From the NCBI GenBank assembly GCA_937927845.1, contig CALFXE010000288.1, positions 1 to 14,207 on the forward strand: 14,207 nucleotides of DNA. The letters are read 5' to 3'. The DNA is from an uncultured Paludibacter sp. (GTDB taxonomy: Bacteria; Bacteroidota; Bacteroidia; Bacteroidales; Paludibacteraceae). Each line of letters begins with the position of its first letter. Positions within the stretch are counted from its first letter, which is position 1. Under the pieces are notes generated by a model, which was given only the letters and a program-made list of their open reading frames with translations, was not told where the DNA came from and searched no databases. Positions 1 to 6,800 of the stretch are shown in pieces. Made by a program: the position numbers and the translations under genes.

Positions 1-55
1 GTAAGTGGTATACTTTTAGATTGAAAGGTGGGGTACTTTTATATTAATATATACA
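1..55. mobile_element. Probable terminal repeats of an IS21-like element (partial, at window edge)
   Basis: TACTTTTA occurs at 11-18 and again at 34-41, exactly 23 bp apart. Flanking bases are similar (GGTA before the first, GGGG before the second, and ATT one base after each). Direct repeats at this spacing are what the complete IS21 element at 1110-3722 shows at its own ends. I infer that this is the right end of another IS21-family element whose body lies left of the window. A possible outer terminus is the CA at 54-55. No transposase sequence is visible, so the family call rests on repeat spacing alone. Confidence 0.4.
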
Positions 56-104
56 CTGGATCATATCATTATGACCGAAGAAGATCATTACAGCTTTGCT
101 AATG

Positions 105-128
105 AAGGGCTTTTATAGCCCTTTTTTT
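105..128 (+). terminator. Rho-independent terminator
   Basis: AAGGGCT (105-111) and AGCCCTT (117-123) form a perfect 7-bp stem with a 5-nt loop. The T-run at 122-128 overlaps the stem base and continues it. This is a textbook intrinsic terminator for + strand transcription. The gene it serves is not identifiable; it must end to the left, or was replaced by the IS-like end at 1-55. A short in-frame tail reading TEEDHYSFANEGLL and stop runs up to 117, but I do not recognise it. Confidence 0.75.
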
Positions 129-496
129 GTCGAAATCAGATCTTATCCTGCTCCTTTTATGGTAAACCACTCCCATAGGCAGTCATTCCATCGGGGCGGT
201 TGATCATTTCCATTTCTATATGCAAAAGTATTTGCGGCTTCTTAACTTCTTTGAAAGTTCAAGCCCTAAAGGGTTTGATGCAAAAATCTTCCTGCTGCGC
301 TTCGCTTGAGAGTATTTTTCCACAAAAACTTGCAAAGACTAAAACCTACACTTTCCGGCATATATGAAACGAAAACGACCGACCCGACGGAAAGACGCAT
401 ATAAAAAAGTCGGATTTACGAGAAGCAGGAAAAAAAGGTTATGAAACTCAACTCCCTCACCTCAAGAATCCGCATATATATAAAAAATCAGAAGTT
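129..496. other. Intergenic leader upstream of ardA, no gene seen
   Basis: I see no credible coding region in this stretch on either strand. It contains a small imperfect hairpin, AAGCCC-TAAA-GGGTTT at 261-276, and runs of A and AT (for example around 400-410 and 475-487) just before ardA. The base composition is mixed and less AT-rich than the defence genes further right. It looks like a regulatory leader of a mobile element. I could not find a convincing -33/-7 promoter pair for ardA in it. Confidence 0.5.
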
Positions 497-1030
497 ATGG
501 AAGCAACAAGTTTAAGCGAAGCAAGGATTTATGTAGGTACATATGCAAAGTACAACGATGGCTCAATCGAGGGCAAGTGGTTTGACCTTTCCGACTTTTC
601 GGACAAAGACGAGTTTTACGAAGCTTGTAAGGAATTACATGCAGACGAAGTAGACCCGGAATATATGTTTCAGGACTGGGAAAATATACCGGAAAATTTA
701 ATCGGCGAAAGTTGGTTATCAGACAATTTTTTCGACATCCGGGATGCAATGGACGATTTAAGCGAAGACGAACAAGAAGCGTTTATGGTGTGGTGTAATC
801 ACGGTTCGCACGACCTTTCAACCGAAGATGCAAACGACTTTATTTCTTCCTTTAGGGATGATTATAACGGGCAATATAAAGATGAAGAAGATTTTGCCTA
901 TGAAATTATAGAAGAGTTATACGACCTACCGGAGTTCGCAAAAACATACTTCGATTATGAAAAGTTTGCCCGTGACCTCTTTATGACGGATTATTGGTTT
1001 GAAGATGGTTTTGTATTCCGTGTTTGCTGA
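497..1030 (+). CDS. ardA: Antirestriction protein ArdA
   Basis: This 177-aa protein matches what I know of the ArdA family carried by Bacteroides conjugative elements. Recognisable features are the N-terminal ARIYVGTYAKYNDGS block, the FYEACKELHADE-DPEYMFQDWE block, the central DLSEDEQEAF stretch and the C-terminal DLPEFAKTYFDYEKFARDLF segment. It is full length for the family and very rich in Asp and Glu throughout, as expected of a DNA mimic. ArdA dimers occupy the DNA-binding groove of type I restriction-modification enzymes and block restriction during entry of a conjugative element. The ATG at 497 gives the expected family N-terminus; there is no clear Shine-Dalgarno. A GC-rich hairpin follows the stop. 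It lies beside an IS21 insertion and a defence island, which fits mobile-element cargo. Confidence 0.93.
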   Translation: MEATSLSEARIYVGTYAKYNDGSIEGKWFDLSDFSDKDEFYEACKELHADEVDPEYMFQDWENIPENLIGESWLSDNFFDIRDAMDDLSEDEQEAFMVWCNHGSHDLSTEDANDFISSFRDDYNGQYKDEEDFAYEIIEELYDLPEFAKTYFDYEKFARDLFMTDYWFEDGFVFRVC

Positions 1031-1039
1031 TTACTTACC

Positions 1040-1057
1040 GGGCGGGGAAACCCGCCC
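1040..1057. terminator. GC-rich hairpin after ardA, possible terminator
   Basis: GGGCGGG (1040-1046), a GAAA tetraloop (1047-1050) and CCCGCCC (1051-1057) form a perfect 7-bp stem beginning 10 bp after the ardA stop. There is no T-run on either side, so it is not a classical intrinsic terminator. It could end transcription weakly, stabilise the 3' end of the ardA message, or pause polymerase. Confidence 0.4.
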
Positions 1058-1072
1058 ACAAAACAAATTACA

Positions 1073-1114
1073 ATGAAAACAGGCGGTTTATTCAGGTTGT
1101 TGTTCCGAGTGTAA
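1073..1114 (+). pseudogene. Truncated reading frame cut by the IS21 insertion
   Basis: ATG at 1073 opens the peptide MKTGGLFRLLFRV followed by a TAA at 1112-1114. The last codon and the stop come from the IS21 left terminus, which begins TGTAA at 1110. The frame sits 42 bp after ardA, where a downstream gene of the mobile element would be expected. I infer that this is the first 12 codons of a gene destroyed by the insertion. The sequence after the right end of the IS gives only seven more codons in frame before a stop, so the remainder of the gene is not recognisable there. I do not know the family. Confidence 0.3.
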
Positions 1115-1203
1115 ACAGGAATTAAAAGTACAGTGAAAACGGGAATCCCACTGCAGTAAAAACGGGAACAATCATACAGTAAAAATGGGAACAAAAGTAC
1201 AGT
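1110..1203 (+). repeat. IS21 left end: terminal inverted repeat plus 23-bp-spaced repeats
   Basis: CAGT followed by an A-rich run and GGGAA recurs with exact 23-bp spacing: CAGT starts at 1131, 1154, 1177 and 1200. The first three units read CAGTGAAAACGGGAAT, CAGTAAAAACGGGAAC and CAGTAAAAATGGGAAC; the fourth is degenerate. The outer terminus (TGTAAACAGGAAT) looks like one more diverged unit in phase. In IS21 such repeats are the transposase-binding sites of the end. Confidence 0.88.
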
Positions 1204-1209
1204 AATAAG

Positions 1210-1241
1210 TTGTAATAATTTTATTAACCTGCGTATCTTGG
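1210..1241 (+). promoter_or_regulatory. Candidate promoter of istAB
   Basis: TTG at 1210-1212 and TATCTTGG at 1234-1241 are separated by 21 bp. This fits the Bacteroidota -33 (TTTG/TTG) and -7 (TAnnTTTG) pattern with one mismatch in the -7 element. It lies 26 bp before the istA ATG. A ribosome-binding-like AAAAGG is at 1254-1259. The -33 element lies about 10 bp from the innermost terminal repeat, so transposase binding at the end could repress its own synthesis (inference). Confidence 0.55.
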
Positions 1242-1267
1242 CAGTCAAAACTTAAAAGGTCACAGCC

Positions 1268-2860
1268 ATGGACGCAAAAAAGAAAGGACTTATTATTATG
1301 TATCACCAGATTCATTCGCTTCGCAAGAACGAGGGCTTTTCCATTCAACGGATTGCCGATTATCTTCAGATTAACTTCCGCACAGCAAAGAAGCTGCTCA
1401 GTATGAGCGAGGAAGAATTTGATAATTTTATGGATAAGAAGTTTTCTAAGCCTTGTCTGTTAGACCCTTATAAAGATTTTATTATTCGCTACCTCAAACA
1501 GTTTGAAGATGCCCCTTCATCCGTTGTTCACGATCGTATCAAAGAGCATTTTCCGTTGTTCCCAACTGTAGACCCCAAAACTGGTTACAATTATGTAATG
1601 CATCTGCGTAAGCAGCTTAACATTCCAAAAATTACAGCCAGTGAGCGTCAATACTCGCCGGTACCTGATCTTGCACCTGGTGTACAGGCGCAGGTCGATT
1701 TTGGAGAGAAGAAGTTACGCACCAGTAATGGAGAATGGGTAAAAGTGTATTTTTTCATTATGTTGCTCTGCTACAGTCGACAAAAGTTTGTGTTGTTTCG
1801 TGATTCTCCGTTTACATCTGATAGTGCTGCCATGGCACATGAGCAGGCTTTCGCTTACTTTAAGGGTATTCCTCAGGAGATTGTTTATGATCGGGACAGC
1901 GTGTTTTTGCATCGTGAGAATCTGGGTGATTATGTAATGACGGATACCTTCAATAATTATCAGTCCTCGCGTCCCTTCCGGGTGGTGTTCTGTCGTGCGG
2001 CTGATCCTGAGAGTAAAGGCAAAGTTGAGAATACGGTAAAGTATGTCAAGAATAATTTTTTGTTCCATCGTACCTTTATTGACGTTAATCAGTTGAATAC
2101 CGAAGTTTTGAATTGGTTAGAGCGCACCGGCAATGCAATGGTACATAACACAACCCGACGTATTCCTCAGGAGCAATGGATAAAGGAACAGCCTTACCTT
2201 ATCACATGGTATCCATTATTTCCACAGACCAGAGAAGAAGGTCACCGGGTTTTAAAAACCAATACAGTTAAATATCGTGGCAACAGTTACTCTGTACCCT
2301 TTGGCACCTACAGGAATGATGACACTCGTGTACATCTCAAAGAGGATGGCTCTCTATTAATTATCTCTGACCAGGGTGGACAAGCCATTGCAAGGCATCA
2401 AATACCAGCCGGGGTTGGAAACAATGTCATCAATAACCATCATCGCCGTGACACTTCTATCAAACTGGATCAGTTACGTTCCAGGGTAAAGGACTTTTTT
2501 ATGCATAGTTCAGCCATTCTTTGTTTTATAGAGCGTATTGATCAACGCTATCCAAGATATGTTCGGGATCAGCTTAGTACTTTATTGGCTATGTCAGAAA
2601 GTTCTGGAATTGCAGCCTCCGAAAAAGCTCTGGACTTTTGTGTTCGCAACGAATTGTTTAGCTCCAACGATTTTAAGTCCCTGTTAGAAAGCACCAATAA
2701 AGTAAAAAAGACTTCTGAAAAGCCCACATTTAAACCACTGGGAGGTACGCAAACTCAATTGCTGGCAAACATAGAACCGGATAAGTCAAGAATCAGCGAA
2801 TATGAATTAATCTTTAACCAAAACATCAGCAGCCATGAGCCAGTACATACCACAAATTAA
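1268..2860 (+). CDS. istA: IS21-family transposase IstA
   Basis: This 530-aa protein is full length for IstA. It has an N-terminal helix-turn-helix (about residues 24-45, FSIQRIADYLQINFRTAKKLL), a DDE retroviral-integrase-like core and a C-terminal beta-rich and basic region. Likely catalytic residues are D144 in AQVDFGE, D208 (or D210) in IVYDRDSVF, and E254 in SKGKVENTVKYVK. The conserved FRDSPFTSDSAAMAHEQAFAYFKGIP-type stretch before the second Asp is typical. IstA binds the terminal repeats and catalyses cleavage and strand transfer with IstB. The frame overlaps istB by 26 bp, which suggests translational coupling. The start is supported by AAAAGG 8 nt upstream. Confidence 0.95.
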   Translation: MDAKKKGLIIMYHQIHSLRKNEGFSIQRIADYLQINFRTAKKLLSMSEEEFDNFMDKKFSKPCLLDPYKDFIIRYLKQFEDAPSSVVHDRIKEHFPLFPTVDPKTGYNYVMHLRKQLNIPKITASERQYSPVPDLAPGVQAQVDFGEKKLRTSNGEWVKVYFFIMLLCYSRQKFVLFRDSPFTSDSAAMAHEQAFAYFKGIPQEIVYDRDSVFLHRENLGDYVMTDTFNNYQSSRPFRVVFCRAADPESKGKVENTVKYVKNNFLFHRTFIDVNQLNTEVLNWLERTGNAMVHNTTRRIPQEQWIKEQPYLITWYPLFPQTREEGHRVLKTNTVKYRGNSYSVPFGTYRNDDTRVHLKEDGSLLIISDQGGQAIARHQIPAGVGNNVINNHHRRDTSIKLDQLRSRVKDFFMHSSAILCFIERIDQRYPRYVRDQLSTLLAMSESSGIAASEKALDFCVRNELFSSNDFKSLLESTNKVKKTSEKPTFKPLGGTQTQLLANIEPDKSRISEYELIFNQNISSHEPVHTTN

Positions 2861-3596
2861 GAAGCATGCCACACGACTGCGACTGTCGGGTATAAGCAGC
2901 AATATTGCCGACTTACTGCTTGATGCACAGAATAACTCACCCAGCTATGATGAATTTGTTTTCAAACTATTTTCATATGAAGTCAAAGAGCGCGAAGTCA
3001 AACAGCAGCAACTACGAATGAAATTAGCCAAACTGCCTGTTAACCACGATTTGGAGCAATACGACCACTCTTTTGCCAGTGGTCTGAATCCAACCCAGCT
3101 CAATCAGTTGCGTGAATTAAACTGGCTGGATCAATGTTACAATATAATGCTAACAGGACCTTCGGGAACAGGTAAAACCTATTTGTCTGCCGGCTTAGGT
3201 TTTGATGCCATACAGCGTGGTTACAAGGCCTATTTTAGAAATATCAGTGATATTTTGTCCACTTTACGCTTAAAGGATGTCTCTAAAAATGCAGCCAAAG
3301 AATTTAAACGCCTGACAGAGGCTCAGCTGATAATTATGGATGATGTGATGACATTACCGGTAAACCGTGAAGATGGCAACCGATTCTTTGTGTTTATCAA
3401 TCAGGTTTACGAAACCACATCCTTTATTATAACAACCAATAAATCGCCTGCAGAGTGGGCCAGATCGCTGGATGATGAAACTCTTGCTACTGCACTATTA
3501 GACCGTTTCCTGTATAAATGCCAGCTGATACAACTAAAAGGAAAAAGCTATCGAATGCAAAACAGAAAAACAATTTTTGAAAATGAAACAAGCTAA
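2835..3596 (+). CDS. istB: IS21-family helper ATPase IstB
   Basis: This 253-aa AAA+ ATPase of the IstB/DnaC-like type is the partner of IstA. It shows a Walker A motif GPSGTGKTYL (G108 to K114-T115), a Walker B LIIMDD (165-170), a sensor-like FIITTNKSPAEW block and the late ALLDRFLYKCQLIQLKGKSYRM segment typical of IstB. IstB oligomerises on target DNA and delivers it to the IstA-bound ends. It starts inside the end of istA in another frame and shows no truncation or frameshift. Confidence 0.95.
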   Translation: MSQYIPQIKKHATRLRLSGISSNIADLLLDAQNNSPSYDEFVFKLFSYEVKEREVKQQQLRMKLAKLPVNHDLEQYDHSFASGLNPTQLNQLRELNWLDQCYNIMLTGPSGTGKTYLSAGLGFDAIQRGYKAYFRNISDILSTLRLKDVSKNAAKEFKRLTEAQLIIMDDVMTLPVNREDGNRFFVFINQVYETTSFIITTNKSPAEWARSLDDETLATALLDRFLYKCQLIQLKGKSYRMQNRKTIFENETS

Positions 3597-3626
3597 CGAA
3601 AATATCTTTATTTTTGCTCGGAATTT

Positions 3627-3722
3627 ACTGTATTACTGTTCCCGAAATTACTGTAAGTAATGTTCCCAAAAACACTGTACAGGATTTTCCCATTTTCACT
3701 GTACTTTTAATTCCTGTTTACA
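3627..3722 (-). repeat. IS21 right end: inverted repeat plus 23/24-bp-spaced repeats
   Basis: Read on the - strand, this end repeats the left-end architecture. ACTG boxes end at 3630, 3653, 3677 and 3701, spaced 23, 24 and 24 bp, followed by the terminal CCTGTTTACA ending at 3722. The outermost 36 bp match the left end at 35 positions; inner units are more diverged. An extra ACTG ends at 3638 out of phase. Confidence 0.85.
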
Positions 3723-3773
3723 CTTATGGTAGTTTATGTTGTTGAAAATCAAATAAAAACGTAATAAAAACTG

Positions 3774-3781
3774 TATCTTTA
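3774..3781 (+). promoter_or_regulatory. Weak candidate -7 element before the Avs-like gene
   Basis: TATCTTTA differs from the Bacteroidota -7 consensus TAnnTTTG only at the last base and lies 27 bp before the ATG at 3809. No -33 TTG is found at the expected 19-21 bp spacing; the nearest TTG (3742-3744) is 29 bp away. Only 86 bp separate the IS21 end from the gene, so the native promoter may be this weak one or may have been lost. Confidence 0.35.
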
Positions 3782-3808
3782 CATACAAATTAATACCTAT
3801 CTGATTAT

Positions 3809-6800
3809 ATGAACTGGAATAATTATAAAACATATGGAGATAGTCCACAAAATGCATTTGAGACTTTATGCAATCAGTTATTTGAAAGATATCTGAGACG
3901 CAACTATGGACATAATTTGATTAAATTCAGAGTTATCAATGGTGCAGGGGGTGATGGAGGTATTGAGGCGTACGGAGAATTAATTTCAGGAGATATTATC
4001 GCCGTTCAAGCAAAATGGTTTAGGCAAAGCCTTGACAATAGTGAAATAGGGCAAATCAAAAATTCAATCCTAACAGCAAAGAAACTTAGGTCTCAAATTA
4101 AAAAATATATAATTTGTATTCCTCATGATGCCAGTTCTTTAAAAATAGGGAGAGGCAACAAGCCAACTGTAAATCATGAGGAAAATAAAATCAATAACTT
4201 GATAGATGAAGTCTTTGCTAAATATCCTGACTTGGAATTGATTTGGTGGTTTGACAATGAACTTCTTTCCGAATTGCAACAACACGATAATGAGGGTGTT
4301 CATAAATATTGGTTCGATAAAGAATTAATATCACTTGACTATTTGTGGGGACTTTTTAATCTTCAAAAAAAAGGCTGGTTAAATGAAAGGTATATTCCAG
4401 AACTGCATGGACAGGGAATAATCCACAAAGAGTATGAAAAGATCTGTTTTAATGTTGGGTATCGTAATGAACTGCAATATTGGGTTGATGAAACGATAAA
4501 GGATTTAAAAACGTGTATTATTCTAATAGATGAATTTCTGCCAACCAATCATGCCTTGTTGTCTCTCAATGAAAAACTGCATGAAATAAAAGACAATTTG
4601 ATTTCATTTTACGATGAACTGAAACATTGTGCAGATGCGATAAAGAATGGGAATGATTTTTACAATGTGTCACTATTAACAGAAGTAAATGTATGGGAAG
4701 CCCGACTTGAATTAGAGAAATTAATGCCTAATAATATTCAAAAAAATATCATACCAAAACTTATATCAGCCTTAGAACAAGTTCATCAATGCGATTTACA
4801 ACAGTTTAGTCAAAGCATAGGTTTAAGTTTCAAACAAAGTATAAGGTTAATAATTGGAGAGCCAGGAACAGGTAAAACACATGGACTTGCCAATTGTACG
4901 GAGATTCATTTAATGCAAAAATCACCTGCAATAATTATACAAGCAAAAGGCAGCCCATATAAAAACTGGACTTCAATTCTCTCTAATGCACTTCAACTAA
5001 CCGATTGGAGAATGGATGAAATCTTATCTGCACTTGAAACTTTGGCGATTAGAAATGATGTTCAAGAGGCAACCGTAGAGATAGCTGGCAAAGAACCAAC
5101 AAAGGAATGTACAAAAGTTTTGATTTGTATTGACGGACTTGAAGAGGATATTGAAAATGAAAAAGTATGGTATGCTCGTATCAGAGAATGCGAACAACTT
5201 GTGGTTAATTATCCGAGAGTACGGTTTATCTTTAGTGCAAGGAGATATTTTTATGACAATTCAGAAACTCCAAAATATGGAATTTATGAAGATGTTTTTT
5301 TGCCAAGGGAAGGCGATGTGGAGATAATGGAGGTCGCTCCAAAATATTTCAGCAAAGAACACTACGATATTCAAATACCATCATATTCCCTAATCAGAGG
5401 CATTGATAGCCTGTTTGCACTTCGACTGTTTTGTGAAGAGTACAAAGGTCGAAATATTTTAGAAACAGATAAAGTTATTACAGCAACCAGAGAGTTAATC
5501 AACTTAAAAATTGAAAGAATAAATAGGGAGTTCACATCATTATTGCAGAATAAATTTAGTAAAACACGAAATCCCATTTTAGACTCTTTGGGGGTAATTG
5601 CAAATTATTTTTACTCTAATCATGAAATTGAACATCATCAACTTGCACAGCTAATAACTTCGACTGCTGAATATTTGAATCCATCTGATATTGATTATTT
5701 AATTGACTACTTGGCGAACAATGCATTCCTAATTCGAATAGAGAGAATTAACGAAAATGGGATTTTAAAAAAGAAAGAGTTTTATTATGCCATTACATAT
5801 CAATCATTGATTGAGCATATTATCTCAGAGGGAATATACCATGATATACGAAGAGGTACTTTAAACAAGATACCGTCGTTTTTGCATAAGGCAATGTTAC
5901 GGCCGCTGGAATTTGCACCCAAAGACTTTGCGGCTTTGGAAATCTCTCCAAATCGAAAGATTATCCAAAATATCATAAATAACCTCTTTCTTGAAACAGG
6001 GCAATTAATCGGCGAAAAGGATTTCCTAACCGAAGGATTCAATGAATGGGACATTAAGGAATTACAACTAACCGCTATATGTTATGCTCCTAAAGAGTTG
6101 GCATTAAAATATAAAACAAAAATTGATGAACTTTTTCATTCGGGATACGATAATCTTTCCTGTGTTCTCGAACACTTAATTATACCTTCCAGTTATTTCG
6201 CAGATTCAGCTTTTGGAGCGGAATATTTGCATACAATACTATCAAATATTCCATCCGTTTTTGAAAGAGATAAACTTTGGTCTGGATTAGATAACTATGA
6301 AAAAAACAGATTAGGCATACCGCACTACCAAAATACTATCTTTTTAAAGAAGATGGGAATAATGCCAGTATTATTAGATTCATTCCTTCATAATGAAATG
6401 CCTTTAGTATTTGCTTGGGGACTTTCAACAATAGATCAAGAACTACGGGACAAATTAAGAATTGAACTAACCAGATGGGCAATAGAAAACACCTCTGAAT
6501 TTCATTTATTGTTACAAAAGATTTTTAATTGCAATGATCCACAAATCCAAGAAGACTTAGCCTCAATAGCTTTGGGTTTTGCAAGTAAGATAAAAGATAA
6601 AAAGGCATTGGAAGATATTGCATCTTGGGCTATCAAAAATATATTCACAAAACTTGAGCAACACCGTAATCTAATAGTCAGACAAGGGTTTCGGGCATGT
6701 GCAGAAAGAGCATTTCAAGTTGGCGCGATTACAAAAGACGAAGTGGAATTATGCCGACCTAAGCCAATGGAAACAATCTCGCTAATGCCTTATGAAAATG

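Larger units (their letters stand above)
1110..3722 (+). mobile_element. Complete IS21-family insertion sequence
   Basis: The element contains istA and istB in order, with overlapping frames, and is bounded by inverted repeats. 1110-1145 and the reverse complement of 3687-3722 agree at 35 of 36 positions, starting TGTAAACAGGAATTAAAAGT. Ends of the form TG...CA, a length of about 2.6 kb and the two-gene layout all fit the IS21 family. Both transposition genes look intact, so the element may still be active. The 5-bp flanks (CCGAG on the left, CTTAT on the right) do not match, so no target-site duplication is visible. Confidence 0.93.

Noticed and set aside
61..117. C-terminal end of a protein (TEEDHYSFANEGLL) before the terminator
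   Set aside because: It is only a short open tail downstream of a probable IS end, with no family match I can recall, so it is not listed as a gene.
1110..1203. CRISPR-like spacing of short repeats near the IS21 ends
   Set aside because: The units are only about 16 bp conserved with a 23-bp period, leaving no room for spacers. They sit symmetrically at both IS ends, which explains them fully.
991..1248. Open frame on the - strand over the ardA end and IS left terminus
   Set aside because: It spans an IS junction and overlaps real features. Its translation has no recognisable pattern.
3739..3781. Full -33/-7 promoter before the Avs-like gene using TTG at 3742-3744
   Set aside because: The gap to TATCTTTA is 29 bp, well beyond the usual 19-21 bp, so only the -7 part was kept as a weak candidate.
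5130..5327. Short frames inside the Avs-like gene on both strands
   Set aside because: They are shadows of the long reading frame, with no family resemblance and no start signals.
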